From contig NC_088789.1 in assembly GCF_949628265.1 (NCBI RefSeq), forward strand, positions 23,305,883 to 23,369,882: 64,000 bases of DNA. Direction: 5' to 3'. Below are positions 23,691 through 35,462 of this stretch, one piece after another. How positions within the stretch are numbered: the first letter of the stretch is position 1; each line of letters starts with the position of its first letter. The stretch is from Cloeon dipterum (lineage: Eukaryota > Arthropoda > Insecta > Ephemeroptera > Baetidae). Below the pieces are notes generated by a model. It had not been told where the DNA came from and searched no databases. It saw only the letters and a list, made by a program, of their open reading frames with translations. The translations under genes were made by a program, and so were the position numbers.

Positions 23691-24225
23691 CGCAACATCT
23701 AAGATTTAACTGTTACTTGGTCATAACTTCTTTATTGCACATTTTAGAGATTAACTGTTGCTTAATTCCACAAACAAGACTCAATGAACCACCAATAATG
23801 CAATATGCTCTTAAAATTTGGTCTGTAAAGCTCTTCTTTAACTGGTCGAATACAGCCCTTTCCTAATGCCCAATAATTCCATAGTTAAAACAAATATAAT
23901 CAAATAATATTAATCCGACAAACATGTTGGAGAACTAAACAAAATTAAATGGGAATTTAGACTGTGGGTAACTATAAGCACTAAAGAAAATAAAGGTTCA
24001 GTCGATAAAGAATTTTTAAATTCCTCTGAAAAACAATATTGCATGATTCCTACACTTTTATCTACGTTTGGATATATTTCTGGAGAGAGGAGAGTTGTCT
24101 TTTCTTCTTCAAAGGAGCCTTTCGAACGAAACCCTGTGCGCCGCATTCATAAACTATTTCTCTCTTATTAGAATAATAAATAAATGTTCCGCAAAACAGA
24201 ATAGCAAAGAGTAAATTATTTACAG

Positions 24226-27200
24226 AGTCGCTGGAAACTACACTGCGCCACCATGAGCGTCATCATCCGGCTGCAGAACCTTCCGTGGTCGGCCAACGCT
24301 TTGGACATTCGGCAATTCTTTCAAGGTCTCTCGATACCTGAGGGAGGCGTCCACATTGTCGGCGGAGAACAGGGCGATGCATTTATTGCCTTCAGGTACC
24401 GAACTTCAATACTTGATTATGACGATGCAAAATGTTTCAAAATAATTTATTTAATTTGAATCGTACACAAAACAAAAATGCTTGGACTCTCATAATATTC
24501 AAAGATAGTAAACGTATGAAAAATGATTTTGAGAAAGAATCTGTTCCTAGATTGATTTACAAATTCAAGCTTAAAACAATTAAGTGAAGAAGAGTCATGC
24601 ACACGAAGGAAGATTTAATATGCAAACTATGTAAATTATTAAATCAATGGCTCGTTTTTATTCAAACCTTTCCCTAAAATTCTCTTGCCTTTTTATTTTA
24701 AATTAAAATGACAAATTATTGATGAGAAAATATCTTAAAAAATTGCTCAGATTTGACGCAGATAAAATAAATAAATAAGTTTAGTGCTCCATTGAGCTAG
24801 GTTAGCTAAAATTCTAAATTTACAATCGTTTAACAGCACCGATGAAGATGCGCGACAGGCGATGATGCATAACGGTGGAAAGCTGAAAGAAACACAGGTC
24901 AGCTTGCTCCTCAGCTCGAGGACGGAGATGCAGAAGGTCATTGACACAGCCAGGCAGAAGGTGTTGGGCATGCAGGCCGCGAGCGTCACCCCTCCGGTGA
25001 CCGCGGCCCCCATCATTCCAGCCGTGCAACCAGTGCCGCAGCCCACCATTCCGACCATCGCCAACATCGCAGCTCCACACCTGACCCAGCAGATGGGCCT
25101 GCCGATGCAAGCGCAGCTGCCAGTGCAGCAGCGCCTGCTTGGCATGCTCGGAATGGGCATGGCGGCGGCCCAGCTGAACAACCTTCCACTCGCAAACGCG
25201 CAGCAGACCAGCTTGACCCTTGGCAACGTGGCAGCGCACAGCAACAACCCCTTGATGCACCCTCACCTGCCGATGCAACAACAGCAGCACCCCATGATGC
25301 CGCACCACCAGACCGTAAACCCAATGATGCAGGCTCAGATGAACCACATGCGTCCCAACAACAACAACAACCAGGTCCATCAGCAGCAACAGCAATTGCA
25401 GCAACAGCATCAACAACAACAGCAGCAGCAGCAACAACAGCAGCAGGTGAACGAGCGTGCGGGCAGGGACGTTCGGCCTGACAGGAGGCGCTCCCGTTCT
25501 CGCTCGAAGGAACGCAGACGCTCCAGGGACCGCAGGGATCGCAGTGGCGGCAACACCAGGCGCCGCCGCTCTCGCAGCAGGTCGAGGGAACGCGACAAGA
25601 CCCGCAGGAGGGACCGCAGCAAGAGCAGGGATCGCTCCAGGGACCACACCCGCGACAGCAGGGACCGCCGCAGAGACGACCGTAAGAGTTCTCGGGATGA
25701 CAAAACACCTCGCATCAGCAAGGACGACGTGGGCACCACACCCAAGAACGCGCAGCAGGCCCCGACGCCGTGGGTCAACCCGTCGACGCCGGCTGCGTCG
25801 CCCGGCATGATGAACATGTCTCGCTTCTCCAACTTCCAGCCGAACAGCAACAACAAAGCGCAGCAGGGTGACGTTCCCGTCTGGGGCCAGCAGCAGCAAC
25901 AGCAGTCGTTCAACGCTCCCCAAATGCAACAGTCCCAAAATAATCAGCAGAGTAATGGTAGTGGGGGACCGCCGATTGGTGTGCGGCGTCCGGCGCAGAA
26001 CACGTGCGTGAAGGTGTCCAGCATGCCCCAAACCGTGGTCTACCGCGACCTGAGGGAGTTCTTCCAGCATCTGCACGTGCTCAATATCAAGCTGATCACG
26101 GACGAGAAGGGACAGAAGCAAGGGAAGGCGCTGATCAAGTTTGGCTCGACCGAGTGCAAGCTCAAGGCGTTGACGATGAACGGCACCATGTACAACAACA
26201 CGCAACGCGTCGACGTGATTCACTGCACCGAGGAGGAGTACGACCGCACCCTCGACTCGTACACGCCCAACCAGGAGCCGGCCGTGGTCGCTATCAACAA
26301 CATACCGCCCTACGCCAACGAGATGGACGTCAAGCGCGTCTTCCACGGCGCCCGCATATTCAACGTAATCCTCATGCACCCTGGGGACAAAACAGGAATT
26401 CCCTCCGGCTTTGTTCAGTTCTCCTCGATGAGCGAGAGGAACCGGGCTATCGCGGCCAGCGGCAAGCTCAAGATTGATAACCAGGAGATTTACGTAACAG
26501 AGAGTTCCTTCGAGGACATCTTCAGGGCGCAGAAGGCCGTCAGCAGTGTCACGGAATCCGTGCCGAAACCGAAAGAGGAAGTGCCGGCGGCCGTGGCTAC
26601 GCCGGTAGTATCCGAGTGCGTCCTGCTGAAGGGCCTGCCACCGACCACCAACAACAGAGAGATCCTTGACTTCTTCTCCGACGTCGGCCTCATTCCGCTT
26701 CACATCTTCATCATGCAGGACGACAAAGGCGCCCCGGCCGGCGACGCCTTCTGCGAGTTCCGCAATCCTGCCGAGGGCGTGCGCGCCGTGGCCAAGAACA
26801 AAACCACTCTGGGCACCAAGGAGATCACCGTGCGGCCGGTGGTGCGGCAAGAGATGGAGATGGCCCTCGGCATGGCCAAGAACCCCAACCAGATGATGGG
26901 GCCGCGCAACGGACAGGAGCAGATGCGCCACCAGATGCGGCCCAATTTCATGAACATGAACAGGCCGCAGTTCGACCCGCGCAACCCGCAGATGTTCCCC
27001 ATGCGGGGCCCCTTTCCGCGCGGCCCCTTCCCCCCGCACATGATGGGCAACCGGCCCAGGCCCCCGTTCATGAACGGCCCTCCTCAGGAGCCCAACATCG
27101 AGTTCGGCAAGCCCGGATGTGTGATCGAAGTGACAAACGTGCCCTACCAGGCAGACATTGACGAGATTCTCAGCTTTTTCTCCGACTTTGAACTGACCAG

Positions 27201-27354
27201 GCAAGACGTCATTCGGCGGTTTAACGACATGGGCAAGCCCACGGGTGATTTGCGGATCGCCTTCCACTCGCCCCCTGATGCCCAAAGAGCAATGTCTCTC
27301 AAGTTCAAAAAAATGAGAGACCGGCAGATCTACATGAATCTTTTGCAAACTTAA
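24226..27354 (+). CDS. RBM12: RNA-binding protein 12-like (RBM12/SWAN), five RRMs
   Basis: Predicted nuclear RNA-binding protein. Coding exons 24253-24395 and 24837-27354 (886 codons, start ATG 24253 in CCACCATGA). A splice acceptor (TTTACAG) at 24225 shows an upstream 5' UTR exon. RRM1 (residues 1-80) has IIRLQNLPW, DIRQFFQGL and GGVHIVGGE, very close to vertebrate RBM12. A Met/Gln/Pro-rich region and poly-Q (about 230-252) follow, then an Arg/Ser/Asp stretch (about 254-333) like SR proteins. RRM2 lies at about 438-515, RRM3 at 529-605 (AINNIPPYANEMDVKRVF), RRM4 at 641-720 (LLKGLPPTTNNREILDFF), a Met/Pro/Arg linker at about 730-800, and RRM5 at 809-886 (IEVTNVPYQADIDEILSFF). Vertebrate RBM12 has a Pro-rich spacer in place of the RS-like one. 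An AATAAA follows at 27540-27545. Confidence 0.92.
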
Positions 27355-28332
27355 AACTCTTCAACTGTTACCTCTGATTTGTGTAGCTGTATATTTTTAA
27401 TTATATGCATATAAGGGTCACTAAGTGAATGTGCGCAAGATGTATAGTTTTGTATTAATTAAGCTGAATATATCAAACTAAGCGGAAGCAATATTTAGGG
27501 ACGTTTTCATTTATCACACCTAAAAGTAATTTTGATCAAAATAAAATGATTTTGAATGTACTGCCATACGAAAAAAATAATATCAAGAGGTTTTATTTGA
27601 CACAAGAAACACTCCTGTCGAGCGTTTGGGGAATTATTAACTATTTTGACAAAAATTCTGGCCGGTTGAAAAGAAAAACTAATTAAACAGCAGCTTTTAT
27701 AAAACTTTAAACCTTGTCAAATTGCTTTTTTATATTCATGGTTTATCAATGTAACAAAAACGTAAAAAATCGCAATTAATTAATTCTTTATTTTACTTCA
27801 TTTCAATTACTGCACTTTTATTTTAATTTTGAATTAACCTGCGCATCAGAAAAGTAATATTTGAAATTATTAAGAACCAGAATAAAAAAAACGATTGAAT
27901 AAAGGAGAGAAAAAATTCAAAGCCTCATCATCATCAATGATGCCATGATGCGAGCATTGGAAGTGTTTCTTCTTAAAGGAAACTGGAAAATATCTTTAAC
28001 GATGAAAATTCTTACGATTCATTTTTACATTTTTTGGAAAAATTTAGAAATGAGTTATTAGAGAAAAGTGGGAATTATTATCAGAATCATGAAATCAATA
28101 TTAAATTACTTTAAATTGCCACAGTCAATTAAAACATTCACCCTTTTCAAATCTTTGCACTCCATTCTTTAATTATTTTTAGATTAATTTTGCTAGTTGT
28201 AATATTTACAGAAACAAGGAACAAAAAAAATAATCCACCAAATTTGAATAACAGAAAAATTTATTACTTAAGACTGACAGTCTCACATTTTGGAATAAGC
28301 GCTTATTAATGTAATTGAGATAAATTGATTAT
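27355..28332. other. Convergent 3' region, RBM12 / LRR gene
   Basis: RBM12 3' UTR with AATAAA at 27540-27545, then AT-rich spacer. Reverse-strand AATAAA at 28260-28265 is a likely poly(A) signal for the LRR gene. No other feature seen. Confidence 0.6.
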
Positions 28333-29874
28333 TCATCCAAATATGTACAGGCCAAAGTCATAATTTTTCGAGTTGATTTCGTCTCTCAAGTCATCAAGGA
28401 ATGATTGTTTCGTCAGCTGGACCAGACTCTCCTCGCACATAATCGTCTCCAAGTTTTGACAGTTGTTGTACAAATTCTCCAAAGTGCTCTGATTAATTAT
28501 TGCTGAACCACCGAAGAGGATTTTCCTCAACTTTGGAAGCTTGGAGTATTTGAAGAAATTGGTGAAAAAGTTGTTAATGTTGCACAAGCGGTAGTGAACA
28601 TCAATATTCAGAGTCACTAATTCCTCTCCTTTAAAGAGAATTGAAAGCAAAATGGACACGTCCCAGCTATTTCTGCTGATGATGCTCAAGTCTTTCAAGT
28701 GGGGAAACAATCCAGGAGGAACTTGCCCGCAAAAATCCCCCGTCTCGAGGTTTTGCAGACACAATTGAACCAGGTAAGGGCACATGGTGCCGATCAAAAT
28801 GAGCGTCTTGGCGTCGATCTCGCACGCGTTATCGTTCAAAATCAACTCACTCAGGAAGGCTCCTTTCACAGACAAAAATTCCAGCAGTGTTTGTTTGCTG
28901 ACACAACATTTTCCCAGGCTCAGCGAGTTGAGTTTCAAACTGGAATCAGCCAAGAGTTTTAGAACGGCCGTTGACTCCAACAGTTGCTTCTCTTTGGCCA
29001 TGTCCTGGCTCAGGTCCAAGTGCAACCTTTTCAGATTCTGGAACTGCGCGGCCAGCACCTGCGCGTGGATCAGCGTGCAGCTCTTGTCCACGATCTGCTC
29101 GATTTTGAACGTCGTCTCGATTCTGTTGGCGATCAAATTCTGCAAAACGGCGTCCATGTAGGGATAGTTCAGACTTTGCAGGTCAGGCAGCTCGAGCATC
29201 AGGGTCAAAATGCCTTTTGGCGTGATTTGCCGGTTCTGCATCCTGGCCACGCCGATGGAGATTCGCTTCAGCCGCTTGCAGCGCCGCAGGTGCAGCAGAC
29301 CAGAATCCGTCACGTGGTAGGCCTTGCGGAGGGCGTTGAAGTTGAACTCTGCGGACATGTTTCTCGACTTAGACACGACCTTGATGTCCTCCAGCAAGGG
29401 ACAGCTCTCGCTGATGACGCGGAGTAGCTCGTCTGTGCACACGTTGGTCAGGTTGAGCGACTGCAGTTTGTTCATGGTGGACAGCTGTTGGCACCAGAAG
29501 CTGTCCGGCAGCGCCCCCAAGTGCGAGGGCAGCAGCTTCAGCACTGGGATGTGGAATATGGTCAGGTCTTTGTGCATCACCACCCTGAGGAAAATCAGCA
29601 GCTTCTGCGTGGCGTTGTTTACGTAGTTCTCGTAGTTGAATTCAAAGTGTCTTCTATTGCAGATCATCTCCCGGAGCAGGTACGGCAGCGGATCGATGAA
29701 GTACCGACGCACTTCCTCGATGGCCTCTGAGCTCGCCTCCAGCGGGGACAGCAGGTTGTGGTCGTTGGAGGACCAGTGCGAGTCGTAAATGTTGTCGCAC
29801 GCTCCTTGAATCAGTCTTGTCACCTCGACCATGCTGGTCCACATCAAAGACAGAGGTTGCTTGTGCTTCGGCAT
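28333..29874 (-). CDS. Leucine-rich repeat protein, single coding exon
   Basis: 513-codon uninterrupted frame. Start ATG 29874 is fixed by an in-frame TAA four codons upstream. No signal peptide or membrane segment. From about residue 130 to the end there are irregular leucine-rich repeats of the F-box/LRR (FBXL or RNI-like) spacing: LQSLNLTNVCTDELLRVI, LHLRRCKRLKRISIG, LPDLQSLNY, FQNLKRLHLDLS, LNSLSLGKCCVSKQTLLEFL, LVQLCLQNL, LKDLSIISR, LPKLRKILFGGSAI and CQNLETIMCEESL. The first 60 residues do not show a clear F-box, so a ubiquitin-ligase role is not claimed. The lack of introns sets it apart from its neighbours and could reflect an old retrocopy. It lies head-to-head with PIGN. Confidence 0.82.
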   Translation of the reverse strand: MPKHKQPLSLMWTSMVEVTRLIQGACDNIYDSHWSSNDHNLLSPLEASSEAIEEVRRYFIDPLPYLLREMICNRRHFEFNYENYVNNATQKLLIFLRVVMHKDLTIFHIPVLKLLPSHLGALPDSFWCQQLSTMNKLQSLNLTNVCTDELLRVISESCPLLEDIKVVSKSRNMSAEFNFNALRKAYHVTDSGLLHLRRCKRLKRISIGVARMQNRQITPKGILTLMLELPDLQSLNYPYMDAVLQNLIANRIETTFKIEQIVDKSCTLIHAQVLAAQFQNLKRLHLDLSQDMAKEKQLLESTAVLKLLADSSLKLNSLSLGKCCVSKQTLLEFLSVKGAFLSELILNDNACEIDAKTLILIGTMCPYLVQLCLQNLETGDFCGQVPPGLFPHLKDLSIISRNSWDVSILLSILFKGEELVTLNIDVHYRLCNINNFFTNFFKYSKLPKLRKILFGGSAIINQSTLENLYNNCQNLETIMCEESLVQLTKQSFLDDLRDEINSKNYDFGLYIFG

Positions 29875-30640
29875 CTCGTCTTTTTACCTAAAAAATTGAT
29901 TAATAAATGATTTGTTTCTCGCATTAAGAAGTTAGAGGATATGAGATTTTACTTCAGAGAGCAAAGTTTTCCATTTTAAATTAAAATGAAATCTCCAAGT
30001 CTACGCTCCAAAAAATCGATTTTATTACTGGAACTTTTATGTACCCAGCAGCGCAAAATACATGAAATTTGCTAAATGTTTTATCTTAATCTTTCTATTC
30101 TTTTTAAATTATTTCAAGAAAAATAGAACAATGTAATAAATTATTATTTTTCAACTTACATGGGATGACTCAGACGAAATTTAGGAATGAGATCTGGACA
30201 GGTTTATCTGCGGACTATGGTGGGATCACACCTAGATATACGCAAAATCAACTTTTTATAGCATGTCCTGATAAACATAATTCTTTTTATGTTTCATACT
30301 ATTACCCATGTCATCCGAATTGATCAAAATTAACTGTCCTCATACTGTAATCCATCTGTGCAAGCTCTCTTTAAAAATAGCTTTGTTTTTATTGTTGTAT
30401 GTATGGTAAACTGACTGGTGGACTAGTACACCACCAGCTGTTTGGCTGGGTTAGGCGTATGACTATGACTGTAACTGCAACTCTAATCGAATAAGAGAGG
30501 AGCGATCGTGTCACGTGATGCTTTAAACCAATCAGCGGCCAGAATGATTTAAATCAACCAAAACATGAGTGTGTCGGGCTGTGTAAACATGCAAGTTCCC
30601 TGATCTTTCCTTATTTTCATCGAAAAATCGCAGCCTAAAA
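29875..30640. promoter_or_regulatory. Divergent promoter region, LRR gene / PIGN
   Basis: 766-base spacer between two start codons on opposite strands. Near PIGN it has TCACGTGA (E-box palindrome, 30511-30518) and a CCAAT box (about 30528, in AACCAATCAGCGG). The LRR side is AT-rich. A short minus-strand acceptor (TTTTTTAG just before the LRR start) hints at a 5' UTR intron for the LRR gene. Confidence 0.45.
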
Positions 30641-33600
30641 ATGAATCTGCTTGTGTGCGGAGTTCTCGTTCATCTGCTCTTTCTGGCGTCCATTTTCGAC
30701 ATCTACTTCAATTCGCCTGTGCTTCACGGAATTAAGGAATTCCAGCCGTCGTTTGCGCCGGCCGCGAAGAGGCTTGTGCTCTTCGTGGCCGACGGATTGC
30801 GTGCAAACACATTTTTCTCTCGCAAGGAATATTCGCCCTATTTGAGATCCATCATCGAGGAGCGAGGAAGCTGGGGCGTCTCGCACACCAGAGTCCCGAC
30901 AGAGTCAAGACCGGGTCATGTGGCGATGATCGCAGGACTTTACGAGGATCCTAGTGCCGTAACAAAGGTTTGCTTTTATTATGCATACACAAAGCAAATT
31001 TTAATACATACAATTTATTAGGGCTGGAAGGAAAATCCTGTTGAATTTGATTCCGTCTTCAACCGCAGCTCCCACACCTGGGCATGGGGCAGTGCAGATA
31101 TTTTGCCGATGTTTGCCAAAGGTACAGTAACCCTTTTTCCAACTACTGAAGAAATTTTTATAATTTTTTGATTTTAAAGGTGAAGCTGCAGGAAGGGTGA
31201 CAACATTCACGTACCCCAAAAGTATGCAACGATTTTCCGGTGATGGCTCCAACGAAAAATTGGACACTTGGGTATTCGACAGAATGAAAAGATTCTTTTT
31301 CTCTGCTTCAACAAAATCCGACGAGAAAATAGGAAAGAAAGGAGTTGTGCTGTTTCTACACCTTTTGGGCATTGACACAGCAGGACATGCAACAAAACCC
31401 CATTCATAGTAATTAAATCTTCCGTGCCATAATTTTTTTTACTAAATTAATTTTCAGTGAGTATTTGAGCAACATTCAACTGGTGGACAAAGGCATCCAA
31501 GAAATAGAAAGGGCTATTGAGGGCTATTTTAATAACGATGGAAAGACTGTCTATGTTTTCACTGCTGACCACGGAATGACAGACTGGGGTAATTTTATAA
31601 ATCATTTTATTGAGCTCATTTAAGAATGTCCTGAAATTACAGGTTCTCACGGCGCTGGCCTGCCTGACGAAACAGAGACGCCTCTGGTTTTGTGGGGCGC
31701 GGGCATCAAAGGCCCAGAGAGCCCAAAGAAATCGCAAGAATCTCCTCAGCAGTGGGATCTAAGTTCCTTTGACAGGAAAGACGTCAACCAGGCAGACGTC
31801 GCTGCTTTGATGGCCGCTCTTCTTGCCATACCAACTCCCACAAACAATGTGGTAAGTTAGGCTGATGACCACAAGGTTTTTTAACTATATTTAGGACTCC
31901 ATATGATTTTGTTTGATTTATCTTGTTTTGTTGCCCTAGGAATTGCTTGGATCTCTTAAATATTTTAAACAAAGCCTATTTTAGATTCATAAATTTCCTA
32001 AAATTTAAATAAATGCCAAATAAAATTTAATATTCAGTTTCTTTCCCTTAATATTTCCCAGATAAATTAAAAATTGTACCACTAACAGATTATTTGTCTT
32101 TTTTTCAGGGAATTCTCCCAACAGAGTACATAGGCAAAGACCCTGATTGGATTTACTTGGCCGCTGTGAGCAACATGGAGCAGATTTTGCTGCAGCTTGA
32201 GAGGGCAAAAGATTTGGTCCATGACAAAGTGTTCAGCGTGTTCCTTGTTCCATATCCACATCTTGAATACCTAGAGAAGCTGCATCACAGACTGACCCAA
32301 AATGGAAGTGCCAAAGACCTACCAGAGGTCAAAATTGTCTGCGATTTGGCCCTCATTGGAATCGAGTACTACCAAAACTATTTTGGGGCAAGTTTGAAGC
32401 TGGCAATCACAGCTGCACACATATTTTGGATGATTTTCCTCATCACGCGCCTCATCAGCAAGCCAAGAATCGAACCCAGGAACTCATTGGTGTTTGATTT
32501 CGTGGTCGTTGCTGTTTTAGTTTCATCTTTTGTTCTCATAATAGGTGAGTTGCGTTTTAAAATGTGATTTGTTTTATTTAAGAATTTTTAAAAACAGCTC
32601 AGAAGCTCCCAATCCAGTATTTCGCCTACTACTCTCTGCCTGTGTTACTTTTGTGGCTCATCCTGAGAGACGTGGATCTTTGGTGGAGCCAAATCACGTC
32701 TTCTTTCACCAAGAATAACGTTCTGAAGCTTTCAATGTTTCTGTCGCTGACAATTCTTGGAATTAGTTGTCTGGTGAGTTCTTAAATGATTCGCAAAATT
32801 TGCCAAAAATGCGCCATCCTGAAAAAGTTATAAATTTGCCCCTAACAAGACAGGAGAGTGAAATTTATTTTTGAACATTTTGCTAAATATAAAAAAAGCA
32901 TTAGCTCTAATTTTTTTCCCCAACATTAAGTTTAAATTTATTGAGAAAATGAATAGTTATTATACAATGATTTCCCCCCCAAAATTTCAGGTCATTTTGG
33001 GGGAAAACTAACCTAACTGGTGAAAGTTGAATTATCATTAATCATGAATTTCAGGTCGCCTCCTTTTTCAAACGGTCTGTTTTGAGCTTTGCCCTGCTGG
33101 CACTAGCCTTATGGCCTCCGATTGAGAAGCTAAACGGTGGCAAGTGGCACAGAAATCTGGTCGTTTTGTGGACAGTAATTTGCATCGCTGTTGCGGTGTT
33201 TCCACTGCTGCCCGTCATTGGAAAAGAGGCCAATTACTTTTTAGTGTAAGCATAATTTCTGAATCAGAATACAACAATTGACAATTTTTTCTTCAGATTT
33301 CTTGCGGGCTTGTTGGCGACGCCACTGAGCATCTGCGCGCTTTTAATGTACTGTAACAGTTCAAAGAAACTGCTTTTAAGCCAGTCAGTTCTAGTCATTT
33401 TCGCGTCCATTAATGTAATTTGGAATTCGGAAAATTATGATGCTGGATTGGGACTTACTTGGATTAATCAAATCACTTCTTGGACAATATTTGGTATGCA
33501 TTATGAGATAGAGGAAATATTTTTTTTAATTATGTTGTATTTGCAGGGCTTAGCCTGATTTTCCCTCTGATAGTGGACTCCTCATTTGTCAGCAAGATGT

Positions 33601-34421
33601 TGAGTTTGTCTCTCTCCATCTGCACTTGCTCCATCTTGCTGAGTGTGCGTCATGAAGCGCTTTTCATAGTCCTTCTACTTATTCTGTTGGTGCTTTACCC
33701 ATTGATCGAGTTAGAAGTCCAAACTTCAGATGCTTTAAAATCGGTAAATTTAAACCATATTGTGATTATTATCCATTCATGATTTATATTTTAGGTCCTC
33801 CATGAAACCCTGATCTCAAACATGAACAATGAAAGGAGCGGCCTTTCTTTTACTGATATACGAAGAGCATTTCTATACGTATCCTTTTCAAACAAACCTA
33901 AAATTTCAGAAAAAAAATCATTTTTAATAATTTCCTTGACCAAAATGCTTCAGCTGTTTTTTACAATGCTTGCATTTTTCGGCATTGGCAATATTGCCAG
34001 TTTGAACTCATTCGATCCAGCGTGGGTGAAAGCATTCGTGTCCACCTTCGACCCTTTCCTGATGGGCGCCTTGATTCTAATCAAAACGATTCTTCCGTTC
34101 TTTGCTGTTGCCAGCAGTATTGCTTCAGTGTCTTTGCTTTCAAAGGTATACAATTAATCAAACAATTAGAAGTTTCACTCAACAAAATTATTATTGCAGA
34201 AACCCATCCAGTGGTTGCTAGTCCTCAGCATGTGCGACGCGATGGCGTTGCCGTTTTTTCACATGGTGCAAACGAAAGGAAGCTGGCTCGACATCGGACA
34301 GTCGATTTCTCATTTTGTCATAGCCCACGTCTGCATTTTGTTTCTCCTGCTCCTTCACACGGCCGCGCATTTGTTCCTGGTTTTCAATATCAGAAGTTGC
34401 AAAAATTACAAGGTTAATTGA
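30641..34421 (+). CDS. PIGN: PIGN, GPI ethanolamine phosphate transferase 1
   Basis: ER multi-pass enzyme that adds ethanolamine phosphate to the first mannose of GPI-anchor precursors. Twelve exons: 30641-30967, 31022-31121, 31180-31408, 31458-31588, 31643-31851, 32109-32544, 32598-32773, 33055-33245, 33297-33493, 33547-33743, 33795-34145, 34200-34421; 921 codons, near the 931 of human. Residues 2-22 form the first membrane segment; a lumenal alkaline-phosphatase-like domain follows with [12 protein letters not shown] (metal-binding Asp51), [44 protein letters not shown] and [15 protein letters not shown], all near-identical to the family. The rest is many hydrophobic helices. The frame is complete and all splice sites are GT-AG. 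AATAAA at 34568-34573 follows. Confidence 0.96.
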
Positions 34422-35462
34422 CAGTGCGCATATAGACGACGCTTTAAGGTATAAATTTGTTATTTATTTTTTCAAATTTGCATCGAAAAAAATCAGATCT
34501 AAGAACTGATTATCTAATCAAAGAAAAATCTGTCAAAATTATTTTGCTAAATCAGTCATTTTATTTTAATAAAAAATTTGTACGCTTCAAATTAAAAAGC
34601 ATTTTTTAATAACTATTTTAATATTTAACTGTAATATTTATAAGTCAACCAAATTATATTTAATAAATCAATCAGATTTGGAGAGATAAGCTTCAAACGA
34701 ATATTTAAACCATTGAAAAAACTTTGGGTGATGATCTTCAAAGGTTGGTTACACTGACGACTGGTTTCCCATGTGAGGGACGTGTTGGGTGTGTATTATT
34801 ATTCTTTGAGAGTTTTAAATTTAGAGAGTGATCAGAAGTGGAGTAGTCAAAACCGCATATCAATATCTGACGAAAGAAGCAACTTAAAACGTGGCTGCAT
34901 ATTTTGAAAAATGGCCCGAAGCGGTGTTTTTAGATGAAATTCAATAAGAGCTTATGACAGAATTGCCGGATTTTCGCTAGTGACTGTAAGTAAAAATTTC
35001 AATTTTTTTTGCTTCTCATGAGTGTTTAAATAATATTTTAACTTTCAAATTAATTGTATTGAGTTACAATATATTTGACTAATTAAAATTGGATTTCAAC
35101 CTTTCACCCCTCATTTAACAATAAATAAATAAGCATGTTAATAATTATGCTTTTAGTAAAAAAAAAATTTTATTGAAAATTTATTTTACAATTTCGATAA
35201 ATTTTTTAATTTGAAAGTATTTTATTTCGCTGAACATTTAATTTCCATCCAATTTACGCTATAAATTTTCTAATAGGATATTTTAGCTCAAATATTTGTT
35301 TACCATGCTGAGATATTTGACGAGAAAGTTTTGATGTGTATGGCCCACTTTTTATTTATTTCATTGCACCTTTGGCTACGTGTGCGTGTTCATGATCTTT
35401 TGTTCTAATTGTAAGTAGGCCTTGTGTGATATTTACAGTCGATCTGCATTACTGCTTAAAAA
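34422..35462 (+). other. PIGN 3' end and ADCK1 upstream region with a 5' UTR intron
   Basis: AT-rich. PIGN poly(A) signal at 34568-34573. ADCK1 probably starts around 34750-34900. A donor (GACT/GTAAGT, intron from 34986) and an acceptor (TTTACAG, ending 35438) mark a likely 5' UTR intron just before the ADCK1 start codon. Confidence 0.5.

Larger units (their letters stand above)
18601..24225. other. Long non-coding stretch with repeats
   Basis: AT-rich DNA between NAPG and RBM12 with no recognised host coding exon. It contains a full inverted-repeat transposon copy (19402-19838), a broken retrotransposon tail (20060-20400), a dispersed repeat (about 22745-22960) and a diverged transposon fragment (about 23590-23690), listed separately. 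Part may be a 5' UTR intron of RBM12. Confidence 0.5.

Noticed and set aside
24820-27348. An 842-codon open frame on the minus strand across RBM12
   Set aside because: It mirrors the GC-rich RBM12 exon, whose plus-strand frame holds five clear RRMs. The antisense product is low-complexity His/Leu/Arg-rich with no domain, so it is a shadow of codon bias.
28333-29874. Calling the LRR gene an F-box protein
   Set aside because: The LRR spacing resembles F-box/LRR proteins, but I cannot see a convincing F-box in the first 60 residues.
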